NCBI GenBank assembly: GCA_026119855.1
Contig: JAOWBW010000253.1
Location: 1,178,001 to 1,242,000 of the forward strand
Length of the DNA: 64,000 bases
Direction: 5' to 3'
DNA from: Campanula takesimana
Lineage: Eukaryota; Streptophyta; Magnoliopsida; Asterales; Campanulaceae
Positions 20,866 to 32,708 of the stretch are shown in pieces; position 1 is the stretch's first letter, and each line of letters begins with the position of its first letter. Under the pieces are notes generated by a model. That model had not been told where the DNA came from. It saw nothing but the letters and a program-made list of their open reading frames with translations, and did not search any database. The position numbers and the translations under genes were made by a program.

Positions 20866-21740
20866 ATGTGGCTCTAGAATGGACCGACGCCTGCCAGGAA
20901 GCCTTCAACAAAGTCAAACACTATTTGACATGTCCTCCAGTCTTGGTTCCACCTCACAAGGAGAAACCTCTCTTACTCTACCTCACAGTGAACAATGAAG
21001 CCCTTGGGGCTATGCTAGCACAAGAGCAACGAGACTCCACAAATGAGAATGCCATTTATTTTGTCAGTCGCCGATTCCAAGGAGGCGAAAAGAACTACTC
21101 TGTTTTAGAGAAGTCATGTGAAGCATTGGCTTGGGTCACTCAAAAGTTCAAGCATTACATGGAAGCTTTTCCAATCAAGCTAGTAGCAAAGGTGGACCCG
21201 CTCCGCTATATCTTTGAGAAGCCTTTCATGTCAACAAGGATAGCCAAATGGTACTTCATGCTCGCCGGCTATGATATCACTTACGTCACACTCAAATCCA
21301 TCAGGGGGAAAGTGTTCAGTGATCAGCTTGCTGAATTTCCGTGTGATGAAGCGAAGGGGGAGGACTTACAGTTTCCCGATGAGCACTTGGTTTGTACTAC
21401 AACCGAGGAAAATAAGTGGCAACTTTTTTTCGATGGCGCCGCCAATAAACATGGTTTTGGGATAGGAATGTTGCTTGTCGATCCAAAGGATATCTACACT
21501 CCAATTGCCATCCATCTTGAATTTGAAGCTACCAACAACATTACCGAGTACGAGGCATGCATAGCAGGGCTAGAAGCGGCCCTAGAAAAAAATGTCACAG
21601 AATTAGAAGTATTCGGTGACTCCTTACTCCTCATCAATCAAACATCGGGTAAATGGTGAATCCAAGACCCAACCCTTCAACAGTATGGTCAACACCTCGA
21701 GGAGTTAGCCGAACAATTCCAAGAGATCACGTTCAATTAC
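20866..21740 (+). pseudogene. Element D RNase H and second RNase H
   Basis: WTDACQEAFNKVKHYL opens the first RNase H, followed by YFVSRRFQGGEKNYSVLEKS. From about 21415 the archaeal-type domain follows: WQLFFDGAANKHGFGIGMLL, EYEACIAGLEAAL and VFGDSLLLINQTSG, with the late Asp in DKNRFADALAT near 21770. A TGA at 21657-21659 (an Arg codon in relatives) interrupts it. The double RNase H confirms the Tat/Ogre clade. Confidence 0.88.
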
Positions 21741-23147
21741 TTGCTAAGAGACAAGAACCGTTTTGCCGACGCCTTAGCCACCATAACCTCACTAGTTGAG
21801 ATGCCAAAAGGGAAAATGCTGAAACCCTTCAAAATTTCAAGAAGGACCAGTTCGGCATACTGCATGAACATTGAGGTCAATGAAGTTCAAGATAATCCCC
21901 CGTGGTATGCAGACATCATGAATTTCCTCAACAATGGCACCTTCCCCGACAACAGCAATGGGAAATCTCGAGTGGAATTACAAAAGCTAGCCACCAGATA
22001 TGTGTTGATCGGAAGCCGAGTCTACAAACGACACCATCAAGGGATCAATCTCTTATGTGCAGATGAGACCGAAGCTCGAGAAATCATGCACGAAGTCCAC
22101 GAAGGGGAGTGCGGACCCCACATGAATGGGATTATGTTAGCTAAGAAGATACTCCGTATTGGGTACTATTGGGCTACAATGGAAAGAGATTGCATCGAGA
22201 AAGTCAAGAAATGTGCCAAGTGCCAGTTCCATGCTAATCTGCAACATGCTCCACCTTCACAACTGTACAACATGACCACACCATGGCCGTTCTCTTGTTG
22301 GGGCATAGACATCATCGGCAATTTCCACCCTATAGGGAGCAACGGATAGTCATTCATTCTAGTGGCCGTGGATTATTTCACAAAATGGGTCGAAGCACAA
22401 GCTTACTGAGTTCTCAATGCCAAGAAAGTGGCTGAATTCGTGAAGAACAACATCATATGCCGATATGGTATTCCTCACGAGATCATCTCCGACGATGGCT
22501 CTCACTTCGAGAAAGAAATGTATGCACTCTTGGTTAACTACAAAATTACCAAGCACAAGTCATCCCCGTACCGTCCCCAAGCCAATGGAGCGGTCGAAGC
22601 AGCAAATAAGACCATCGAAGTCATCATACGAAAAATGGCTTCAACAGGAAGGGATTGGCCCGAGAAATTACCACTAGCATTATGGGGCTACCGCACGTCA
22701 ATACGATCAGTAATGGGGGAAACTCCATACTCATTGGTTTATGGTTCCAAAGCCGTACTCCCAGTAGAACTCGAGGTTCCTTCTCTACGAGTATTACTCG
22801 AGAACCAAGTCAACGAGGTTGATTGGATGAAAAGTCGATATGAACAATTAGCCCTACTCGACGAAAAGAGGTTAAGAGCGTTCGAACGCACAAGGGCTTA
22901 TCAACAAAGAATGGCAAGGGCTTTCAACAAAAAGGTGAAGCCTCGAAACATCAAAGTGGGATATTTAGTCCTAAGACAACATCCTTCCAATGCCATGAAT
23001 CCCCTCGGGAAATGGGGACCTTGATGGATCGGTCCTTATGTGGTCAAAAAGATACTCAGCGGCGGTGCAGTCCGGCTTGTAGACTTGGATGGCGATCAAT
23101 TTCTAAAGGAGGTCAACCTCGACAAACTCAAGAAGTTCTACGCTTAA
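21741..23147 (+). pseudogene. Element D integrase
   Basis: The reading frame is shared with RNase H. The zinc site is HEVHEGECGPHMNG ... CAKCQFHANL. The core shows D in WGIDIIGNF, D in ISDDGSHFEKE and E in GAVEAANKTI. The C-terminal part ends EVNLDKLKKFYA at a TAA at 23145-23147. Stops at 22347-22349, about 22408 and 23022-23024 lie in positions where relatives have sense codons; two look like CGA to TGA. It would insert the cDNA into the host genome. Confidence 0.9.
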
Positions 23148-23532
23148 TAAATGAAGACCATTAAAAAAAAAATCGCTCACTAGGTTGAAAACCCGCAAGG
23201 GCGGCCTAGGCAAAAATTAGAGCACGTGCAAAAAAAGAAGCCCGCTTGATTGAAAACCCGAAAGGGCGGTCTAGGCAAAAAACAGGGTGCACAAAAAAAA
23301 TGGTCTTCATTTGTTTGAACTACGGAGACCTGAGCCTCTCAACTGGAGGAATGTAGGCAACCTTCGGGTGCGGTCTAAAACATAAAAATTTTACCCAATC
23401 AAGTCATCACAAAATGCAATTTTTATTCATTTCTTGAATCATTTTGATCATTACAACGGATAATGTTGAGCAATAAAAGACAATAAAACATTAAATCCTA
23501 ACAACTGGTCTATTAATTGCAATCTTGGGGTA
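23148..23532 (+). other. Element D post-pol structured region
   Basis: Two A-tract-flanked hairpins follow the integrase stop: 23180-23209 (CTAGG...CCTAG) and 23245-23274 (CTTGATT...GGTCTAG with CCCG/GGG inside). Then comes a 60-base conserved box, 23317-23376 (GAACTACGGAGACCTGAGCC to GGTGCGGTCT). All three recur in H and I in the order hairpin 1, box, hairpin 2. Confidence 0.72.
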
Positions 23533-24926
23533 CTAGGAAAAATCTAATTTTCTCTTAGCCTTTGAAGGGCCACCCGAACGACTCTCAATCCTGCTCTTCT
23601 TGGGAGGCCTAGGAACACTAAGGCGGACCGAAACCTTTTGCGCAACAAAGCGCCTCCGAGCATAAAAATCATCCAAGGGAGTACCAAAAGGGTCGGCCAG
23701 AATGTTGTTCGAATCAGCAGCAACTTCTTTATACCTCAAAGCACTGCTGGTCTCAAAGTCCTTTCCTAACAACTCAGCTCGAAGCACGTCAACCTAGGTA
23801 ATACCACGATACCAAACAGATAATCCAGATAACTCTCGGGAAGAAAGATACTACCCCGGTGAATAGGGGCAGATGCCCACCGATGACGGTCATCCCCCCA
23901 AGCCAATTGGAGCTCCTTAGAAAAGTCCGGACCCATATATGAGACTGGACGAAACACCCCACTCCTAGGGAAAGGAATGATCTGTTGACGACCGAACTGT
24001 CTCAAAACCCGATCCGAATGGTAAAACAAAGAGTCTCTCAAGTCGGGTAAGACCACATGCTCAAAGCCCGAGGTCCACTCCACAAAAGGACGAAGACCCC
24101 ATGAAGGGGGACATCACTCAATGTCTGCCGATGACCGAGACACAAAGAATTTCTTCGAACCGTCTTCAGATAAATCCCGAGTCAGCAGGTTTCTTCTATG
24201 AACAGCAAAAGGGGTAAGATCACCTTCCGAAGAATAAATCTTGAAATGCTCTCGAAGCCATATAATCAAGAGCAAGGGGCTTCCCCATCTCATTTCGCAT
24301 GTCCGATGCAACTCGTCCAAGCCATGCAAAGTTTCCCCCACTATGAGAGGGATTATGCTAAACTGTTGTTCCTTTGCCTGCAAGACGATTTCAGCTAACT
24401 GCGCATCCGCAATCCCGAGTGGTGTCATGAACAGAACCTCGCTGAAAAGGCAAACTGCCATGGCATTCCTCTTAAAATACAGAACCACCATATCCTCTGA
24501 ATGCAAACTGAAGAACATCGGCAACTCAGTTATGTCGACCGCGGTGCCGTGCAACATCTTCCTCATGTCTCCAATGGGAAGATTCAACAAATCAGACCAA
24601 GAATCGATCGCTCCACGATGATATTTGAGAACGTCCATTCGACCCGCCAGCGACATGCCATGAATAGCACCAAAGTTATCAACAGTCGGCACAATTTCAT
24701 TTGCCGAGAAATTAAAGGTGTGACTATCGCAGTCCCAAAAGGCTGCGGCAGCCTTCAACAAATCCCAGCCCGGCTTCAACGTCCGTAACGTGAAGAGAAT
24801 ACGAAATCCAAAGTCTTTGACAAAAGCCTTCTTAGGGTGGTTCTTGAAAGAGTACACAAAGGTCGCCAAATCCTTCTCATACTCACCAACAACCTTGGCA
24901 CCAAGAACAAAAGAATTAGAAGCCAT
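23533..24926 (-). pseudogene. Element D antisense gene (plant mobile domain/DUF7745-like)
   Basis: On the minus strand an ATG at 24926 opens MASNSFVLGAKVVGEYEKD and reads 270 codons without a stop to 24114. The same frame continues past that TGA to 23766 (FEHVVLPDLRDSLFYH, LQLAWGDDRHRW), and a shifted frame finishes at 23533 with a basic tail (RPPKKSRIESRSGG, KAKRKLDFS). Segments FWDCDSHTFNFSANEIVPTV, HGLDELHRTCEMRWG and LLLIIWLREHF resemble plant mobile-domain or DUF7745-type proteins found with plant transposons; this is from memory and moderate. The basic end may be a nuclear signal. It shares no visible sequence with element A's antisense gene. Function unknown. Confidence 0.7.
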
Positions 24927-26043
24927 GGAAAATGTTGGTTACAAGCAAAATTGAGTAAAGAGAGAATGTTCAAAAATGGCAAAAAATAGCTGTTGGGAGA
25001 ATGTGTTCGAACATCAGCTAATATTATAGCTTTTGGGGATCTTTTGGCCAGCAAATGTCAAGCCCCGGATTTCGCTTCCCAGAAGCGCGCGCCTCCCGAC
25101 ATTCCTCTGACCGGAGCGCGCGTCCCACATCCATGAGCCGAGGCGCCCTCCTCTCATTCCAGAAATGCCTCAATTGGCCCTTGTCTAAAGAAGGACGTCA
25201 CACCAGAAGGGAGCTCAAGTATGTCCCAAAAGCACACAAGATCATCGTTCCCCATCAAAAGCCACAACAACCTCTTCCCTCGAACACACAGTGGGGCACA
25301 CAATAATTTGGTCCGCCTTTAAGGCATGTCTAAATTAAAGTAAGATAGAAACTTCAACTAAAAAAAAGAGTAGGTTTCTCTCTCTCTCTCTCTCTGCCTC
25401 AAGAGTCAAGGTCAATCTCGACATTTTCCTCGCTAAAGGGAAAGCATTCTTTCGGTCCGCAGTCAACTGTGCCCACACCCCGCAAAAGTCCACTGTAACT
25501 CTAAGTAGCACACGGCTTTAAAACAGCAATTTGGTCCATGGTGAACCACCAGAATCACCACCTCTTTATCAGCAAAGTCTATTCAACAAATTCACCTTCA
25601 ACTCAAGTCCCCTAACGGACTTCAACTCGGTAGATGGGTCCCCTAACTGATTCAGCCAAGTCCCCTAACGGACTTCAACTCGGCAGACGGGTCCCATAAT
25701 GAATTCAGCCAAGTCCCCTAACGGACTTCAACTCGACAGACGGGTCCCCTAACGGATTCAGTCAATTCCCTTAACGGACTTCAACTCAGCAAACGGGTCC
25801 CCTAACGGATTCAGCCAAAGTCCCCTATACGGACTCTAGATATTGGCCACGGTGTGTCAACTCCTATCACCGCACCACTTCTATCAGCAAAAGGCACTCA
25901 CACATGGAGCGCACCTCTATCTCTTGTAATTTCAAAGTTCTTGTTTTCATCGAGTCTTTGCTTTTTCTTTGTGATGTCCTCGGCGGATGTTTTGTTCTTT
26001 CGTCGACGCGTTTTGCTTTGCAATCCACGTCGCCGAGGGGCTC
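24927..26043. other. Element D non-coding region before 3' LTR
   Basis: It lies upstream of the antisense gene on the minus strand and so should contain its promoter. It holds GCGCGC-rich motifs (25085-25150) like those of the leader, a CT microsatellite (about 25376-25396), the 53-bp tandem array (25605-25835), and a short purine tract GAGGGG just before the LTR. Confidence 0.7.
25605..25835 (+). repeat. 53-bp tandem repeat in element D, over 4 copies
   Basis: AAGTCCCCTAACGGACTTC recurs at 25605, 25658, 25711, 25764 (AATTCCC variant) and 25818, a 53-bp step. Each unit also holds GACGGGTCCCCTAACGGATT, so a CCCCTAACGGA core appears twice per unit. Confidence 0.93.
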
Positions 26044-27014
26044 TGTAGACACCCCACCTTGGACCGCTCACCCCGATTGCACATTTGATCTTGTGTTTCT
26101 CCCTATTTTAAGTGTTTCTCGTTAGTTTCTATCACTTCCGTTAAGTTCCTGACTGACTTCGTTAAGTCCAGGGACCAAACTGAATAACAGTGCTAACTTT
26201 CTAGTCCATTCTGTCATTTTAGCCATCTCCAAGGCGCGCGACTCCTACCTTTAGGGTCCAAGGCGCACCCATCCCGCCACCAAGGCAGGAGGCGCGCGCA
26301 CCTGGGTGTCAGTTACAGATTTCTGTCCAAGAATCTCTCCCTTGCTCCTTTTAATAGGATTTGCCCGGGAAACTGATGTTTGTGAGTTGGTTTTGGCACC
26401 AAAAACTCATCTCTTTTACCTATAAAAACCTCTCTTTTTCACCTTTCAAAAGAAACGACTTTTCCAACACAAGAAAACTATACAAAAATCACTTCCAAAG
26501 TATTCTGAAGGTATTTTTCCTAAGAAGAACTTGGAGTCATTTTGAAGGATAGGTAAATAAGACTTTTTTCTTTCTCTCTTCTCTACTTCATCTCCCTTCT
26601 TCTCTTTTATTTCATCAAAAGTGCAATCACCCAAACATTCTTGGGACATGACATCAAAGGCTACTTCACTTCATTGAAGCTAGTAAAGAAGTTATCTCCC
26701 TACATTCCAAAACTCATTTTAAAACCCCCCCTTTTATCATCAAAGAATAAGAAGAACATTTTATCATTCATGTAGATTTTGATCAAGCAAGACCAACTTT
26801 AGTTGGGCGAGATGGGTGTTTAAGTACTTCCCATCTCGTAACCTAACCTCCGAACCTCAAACAAAGAATCTCTGTTTTCATAATCAAACTTAGGGTACAA
26901 ACAATAGGTTTTTCTTATGTTCCTCTAAAACATAGGTGGCGACTCTAAAATCAATTAGACATCCTAGGATAACTCACCGCTCTAGCCAAGCCTTGGTTTC
27001 CCGGGGTATCTACA
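26044..27014 (+). repeat. Element D 3' LTR
   Basis: It is 971 bp, TGTAGACACCCC to GTATCTACA, nearly identical to 14299-15267. The TATA box is at 26421. The U5 copy of the primer motif (GTGGCGACTC, 26936) is intact here but mutated in the 5' LTR. Confidence 0.96.
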
Positions 27015-27019
27015 GTTGG
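27015..27019 (+). repeat. Target duplication of element D, right copy
   Basis: GTTGG is identical to 14294-14298. Confidence 0.96.
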
Positions 27020-28965
27020 CTATGATGGAAGAGCAAGGAACATCATTCTTAGCACTCTAGACCTCTCCACGCACAATCAAATTGTGAGCGGTGGAACTGC
27101 AAAAGAACTATGGGATGCTATTAAAGGATATGTGAATGGAGACAAAGTAAGCAAGGAAAACAAAAGATTTGTGGTGCAAAGAAAATTCAACTGCTTCATG
27201 AGAAAGGATGGTGAAACCTTGAGACAAACTTATGATCGCTTTTGTGCTGTTGTAAACTCTTGTAAATCTCTTAGAACTACATTCACTAATAAATAGGTTC
27301 CAGATATGTGCACAAGGCAAGTCATCTGGAAGATTCTGGATTTCTAGATACTTAGCCTCTGCGCAGCTTATACGCCAACTTAAAAGTGTATGAGCTAAAA
27401 CTTGATCAAATTGATGAAACTGAAGGAAAAGGAAAACTTGTTTCCTATGTTACGCAAAAGGAACCTATGCCTGCTGAAACCTCAGACAAAGTCTCCACTT
27501 CCTCTCTGCTTGAAATGGATGATGATGATTTCGCTATGATCGTAAATCGATTTCAAAAGTTCAGGAAATTTTCAAAGCCAGGATCCTCAAGTAAAGCTCC
27601 AGCCAAGTTCTCTCGTGGCAGAGACTCAAAGAAATATGATGACTTGGTCTGCTACAACTGCAGAAATCCTAGTCATTTTGCATCAAAATGCCCTACTCCA
27701 AAATTTGAGTACATGAAGAGGAGTACTGCGCAAAAATCGTTTAAGCAGCGCGGAATTGTTGCTGAAGAAGACTGCGCAGAAAAGGAGCTCAAGACCTAGA
27801 TAGAGACAGACAATGAAGCAGTGATGATGATGACTCTGAGGATGGACTACTCTGCTTGATGGCCAATGCTGATGATGATAGCGAGTCAGAGAATGATCCT
27901 GACATGAACGCATCAAAAGAGCCAAGGAAGATAGCAAAGAATAAAGGTCCCACTATCACTGAATTGGTAAAAATGGGACATCTGACTCCAAGCAGACAGA
28001 ATGGCAAGTACTTATTTGCAAGAGCAGACTTATCAAAGAAATTTGGACCTGCGCCATCACGTAGTCAATCTCTTGAAATTACTGCTGAAATTGTAATAGA
28101 AAAGGATGTCTCTGCTGTTGAGCGTGAGACTATTTTTCAACAAGCTTAAAAGGTAATCAAGAAATTTAAGTCTATGAAAGAAGCAGTGGACTTATCAATT
28201 GGAGAAATTTCACAGCTTAAGACGGAGAAAACTCTTTTAAAATCTGAAATCACCCTCCTTAAGGAGCAGATTAAGAGAATGACTCCTCTTACTGAAAAGA
28301 ACCGTTTCTTAACAGATCAAAATGCGTTATTTAAAGTAAGAAACGATGAACTGGCTGCGCAAGTCGCTGATCTCACAAAGATCACTGATGTGTGGACCAA
28401 ATCTTGTGTCACTATGGATCAAATTACAGAATCCCAAAAAGCCAGTGGAGAAAAGGAAGGCTTGGGGTTCTCAACTAGTGACGACTTTAAATGCGCAGTT
28501 TGCTCTAAAAGAGAAAAGGAATTTACACCCCAGCAAACTGTTGAAATTCCTAAAGCAAAGCATTCTGCTTCAATGGGTAAAGGACAGGAGAAAGTCCAGA
28601 GACAAAATTTCCATTATGTCTACCCAAAGAATTAAACTGGGAAAGCCAAGGGTAAGGCTAAAGCTGAACCTGCGCATGACAACGCATATTCTGATTATGG
28701 CTGGGCTTCGACTTCGAATGCCAAACCTGCGCAGAAGGGCAATGCACATGAAAGCCATGCACCTCAACGCCAGTTGCGCATTCTTAAGAAAAGCACACCC
28801 AAACATCAAAAGATGGTATTTTTCAAAGCTAGTTCACCTGCTCCAGTAAACAATGCTGCGCCAAAAAAAAGTAAAGAGTTTATAAAAACCCAATCTATAA
28901 GTGGCTTATATCATTGTGTTGTGTGTGATGGTTTAGGTCACAAGGCTGCAGAATGCCTTTTGTGA
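27020..28965 (+). pseudogene. Element C gag, C-terminal part
   Basis: The frame resumes after D with ARNIILSTLDLSTHNQIVSG and ELWDAIKGYVNGD, the UBN2-type copia gag. A frameshift lies between 27297 and 27385. A first zinc knuckle CYNCRNPSHFASKC (C-x2-C-x4-H-x4-C) is at about 27651. After another shift near 27800 comes an acidic stretch, a coiled coil (28170-28380), and a second knuckle CVVCDGLGHKAAEC at 28915-28956. In-frame stops lie at 28147-28149 and 28633-28635. Long gags with a coiled coil and two knuckles are usual in SIRE elements. Confidence 0.85.
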
Positions 28966-29071
28966 TTTCCTCCTAATGCCAAGGGACGTAAAAATCCTAA
29001 GGTCAGACATGAGTGGGTTATCAAAAGTTGCCAACTCTGGGACCCAAGAATAAAGGGGACCTGTATTTTTA

Positions 29072-30287
29072 ATGTCTATCTTTCAGGTCTCCTACTTCAC
29101 TGCGCTCTCTTCCCAAGATAAAGTGCATATAGGGTATCTCGACAGTGGATGTTCTAGACACATGACTGGAGATGCTACCGCTCTAGAAGATGTGCATGAA
29201 GGTAGAGGTCCCTCAGTAACTTTTGGGGACAACAACAAAGGGCACATTGTTGGATATAGAAGAATCAGAAAAGATAAAGTGTGCATAGAAAAGTCGCGCT
29301 CGTAGAAGGCCTTAAGCACAACCTGCTCTCCATATCACAATTCTGCGATAAAGGTTTGGAGTGCCACTTCACTGTAACGCATTGCTATATTAAAGATGGC
29401 ATATCCGGACTAACTTTGCTCACAGGGACTCGTAAGACAAACATTTACATTATTGATCTTACTGCTATAGACTCTATCAATAATCTCTTTTTTGTAGCAA
29501 AGAACGTTAGTGAAAGCGGCTGGCTATGGCATAAGCGCCTAAGTCATTTGAACTTCAAATATTTGGCTAAGCTAGGACGGGAAAATCTTGTCAAAGGACT
29601 TCCCAAAGTAGCTGACCATCATGATAGAAAATGCGCAGCATGCCAGCTCAGTAAACAACCTAAGCAGTCTTTCTCCAGCAAGATTGCTTCCTCCACTTCC
29701 AAATGTTTACAACTGCTTCACATGGACTTGTTTGGACCTGTCACCACCGCGAGAATTGGAGGAAACAAATATACCTTAGTTGTGGTGGATGACTACTCAA
29801 GATACACATGGGTCGAAATGATGACATCCAAAAATGACTGCTATGATATCTTGACTGCTCTCCTTCGAAAGCTCCAAACTCAAAAGGAAGACAACATCGT
29901 GAGCGTTAGATCAGACAATGGAACTAAATCCAAGAATAACGGTGTTGCTTAATACTGCGATAACCATGGAATTGGTCACAATTTCTCTGCTGCTGGAGTT
30001 CCTCAACAAAATGGCATTGTGGAAAGGAAGAATCACACGTTGATTGAGGCTGGAAAAACCATGATAGCAGAAGAAAAGCTGCCTAAGTATTTCTAGAGCG
30101 AAGCTGTCAACACTGCTTGCTTCAATCAGAACAGATCCCTCATCAACAAAGGCTACAACAAGACTCCATATGAGCTATGGAGAGAAAGAGCGCCCAACAT
30201 CGCTTTCTTCAAGATTTTTTGCTGCAAATGCTATATCCTTTACAATGGCAAAGATCATAGAGATAAATTCGACGCCAAAGCAGATGA
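29072..30287 (+). pseudogene. Element C pol: protease and integrase (N-terminal part)
   Basis: The protease shows YLDSGCSRHMTGD near 29135, the copia active site. After a frame change at about 29285 comes the integrase zinc domain (WHKRLSHLNF ... KCAACQLSKQ) and core: D in MDLFGPVTTA, D in SDNGTKSK and E in GIVERKNHTL. A TAA at 29950-29952 and a TAG near 30094 (Trp expected) interrupt it. The frame is cut at KFDAKAD by element E and continues at 38338. The order protease-integrase-RT is diagnostic of Ty1/copia. Confidence 0.9.
30283..30287 (+). repeat. Target duplication of element E, left copy
   Basis: GATGA lies before E's 5' LTR and recurs at 38333-38337. Removing E and one copy rejoins the copia frame (KAD then EGIFVGY). 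Confidence 0.97.
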
Positions 30288-32706
30288 TGTAACGACCCGA
30301 AAACCCGCCTCTATTTTCATAGTAATAAATATTTAATTATTTATTTATTTATTTCTTATTTATTTATTTAAATTATTTATTTATTTAAATAATTATGTGT
30401 GCAGTTTGTGTTTCATAACAATTTATGCCTAGCATTTAATTGGTTATTTGTGCTAGTGTGGAGTGTTGGGTCTTAGTTGTTAGTGGGGAGTATAAGATTA
30501 TTGTGTTAGTGTGTAGGGGAAGGGGTCTATGTGTAAATTCTTTCAATCATCCTACTTACTCCCTCCATCACCCCTCTCCTCCCTCACTCCCTCATTTCCC
30601 AGCTCACTCTCTCCCTCTCTTCCTCCATTGTAGAAGGTAAGTTCTCTTCTCCTTCTTCCCTCATTTTAGTCTCATCCCTTGGTTATTTCTCAATTCTCAT
30701 ATCACGAGAAATGTTGAGATCGTCGATGGGATCGTAAAGAACAAAGAAAATTCGAATTCCGTCAACTTTCATAAAATCCGGGTAAGTTACTTTTCCCCCA
30801 TTTATGTTAAAAATGCTCATCTTTAACTCTATTGATGTTCTTGTTGATATCCATGGCTTCTTTGGTTGAGTTTAGAATTTAATTAGATTTTTAGTTAAAT
30901 TGTGGTGATATGAATGTTGGGGTAGAAATCTTGATTTGGGTCATTAGATGTTGTTATTTGGGTCCCTTACTAGTTTACAAGTTGTTTTGGTGCATTATTA
31001 TGTTTATTGGAAGTATTGATTTTGAGTATTAGAGAAATGGTGAAGTTTTGGGTAATTTTGGTTTGATTTGGTTACCTGGGTTCTTCTGCGTTTTTTTGAA
31101 TTTAGGAGGTGCTCGGCCGAGCACATCCCTTGACTCGGCCGAGCGGAGCAGACCAGAAAGTCATAATTTTGAAGCCGAGTCATATAGAACTGCTCGGCCG
31201 AGCACCCCTGTTTTAGGCATAAATGTTTATAACTTAAGTAAGCACCCGGAACAATAAGAAGTCAACCGTAAGCCTATGTAAACCGTGTAAGGAGTGTGTT
31301 AGAGTTATAAAAGTGGTAAATGAGTGTTAGGTGGTTGTCATTACCCCCCCCTTGTGACGTTTTATGGTATTTCCTACTTTGATCAAATTGTCCGTTTTTC
31401 GTTCAACCTTCCGGAGGCCATAACTTTTTCATCTGGACTCCGTTTTAGTCGAGTAAACAATCGTTTTAAAGCTCTTCTAGAGTACTAAGAGATGAGGTGG
31501 TTTATTTGGTTGGGATTCAGGTTTAGATTGTGTTGATTTTCAGTAGGTGTTCTATAACACAAAACGTTTTCGATCGGTCCGTTGTGATAAAGTTTGGGAT
31601 AATTGTTTGTGTGGGTTGTGGATAACTCTAGTGTTTAAAATGGTTACTTTGTGAACAAATATGTGTAGAATTTGACCAAGTATCGTTTTGTATTTGTTTG
31701 GACATCTTTTGATGTGTTGTTGGATTGGTGCACCTTTTTGGTGATTTATTTGAAATGGTTCCCTACTCTGGAATCATTAGTTGTTTATTTCAGCTAGTAT
31801 TTATTACTTGGAATTTATTTGAAAGTCCAGCTGGTATTCGTGGTTGTGTCGGGCGATGGAAAAGATTATATTGGTAACGATCCGAGTCCATTATAATGTT
31901 GACCATTGTTTTGCCCCATTATTTCCCTCCTCCAGATTGGCCTTAGATGTGAGATGAGCTAGCTCCTTTTTTGGGAACAGTCTAGCTATTATAAGGGGTT
32001 GCGACTTCGTGTCGTACACTCAGTTATCGTTGGTTATTGGTTCCGGTACCGGGTTTTCTCTTCAGCTCTTATGCTGCTATCGTTGATTGGTTTATCGGCT
32101 CTTTGATGCTGCTTATTGATGCTGCTCTTCGATGCGGCCCTATCGTCATTGATCAGATCGTTATATCCTCTATTGGGGAAACCTTGGCTCAGTATCCTTT
32201 GTTACTTGTTTATTTCCGCTGCTATCTGTTAAATGATATTTGCTACGTAGCTATGTGATGTATTATTATTGTTTATTGCATCTTAGCATGTCATGTAGTT
32301 GCATTAGTAACTTATTGAGATTTATCTCACCCCCTTTCTTTTATCTTTGTTTTTCCTTAACCCCCCAGGAGGAAAGGATTAGGATTTGCGGATCGAGAAG
32401 GACGTCGAGAGGATTGAGATTTTGGGCAGGTTGTTATTGATCGGTTTACATTATTTAAATGTATAACCTTTTGGGGATAGTTCTACCAACAATGACGTCG
32501 TTAAGATTTTTAATCTTTTGTATTTTTGGTGTAAGCTTGTGGAGCTTATACTAGTAGTTTATTTTTGTTGAAACTTGGATTTCTAAAACTTTGTTTTAAA
32601 CCTTTTGGGTATAAAAATAGAATTTTTATCTTTAGTATTTTGGTGTATTGTTGTAAGTCGACGTCCAGCTCGCGAGTTCCGGGCCCGTGGGGTCGGGGTC
32701 GTGACA
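30288..32706 (+). repeat. Element E 5' LTR (2419 bp)
   Basis: It starts TGTAACGACCCGAAAACCCG and ends GGGGTCGTGACA, near-inverted ends. It contains an ATTT-rich microsatellite near its start, three CTCGGCCGAG palindromes (31112, 31134, 31193) and a C-run at about 31345. The TATA-like TATAAAAG at 31306 is a possible but untested promoter. Confidence 0.95.
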
Positions 32707-32708
32707 GT

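Larger units (their letters stand above)
14299..27014 (+). mobile_element. Element D: complete Ogre-like Ty3/gypsy retrotransposon
   Basis: D is a 12.7-kb element with LTRs of 969 and 971 bp, a perfect GTTGG target duplication, a tRNA-Arg primer site, a long leader, gag, protease, a G-patch-like segment, RT, two RNase H domains, integrase and an antisense gene before the 3' LTR. All order-defining domains are present, but stops and frameshifts break pol. It inserted into the gag of copia element C. It belongs to the same LTR family as B, H and I and is the only full-length relative here, so it represents their likely helper. Confidence 0.95.

Noticed and set aside
25376..25396. CT microsatellite as a possible element border
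   Set aside because: Sequence on both sides belongs to D; no duplication or inverted ends.
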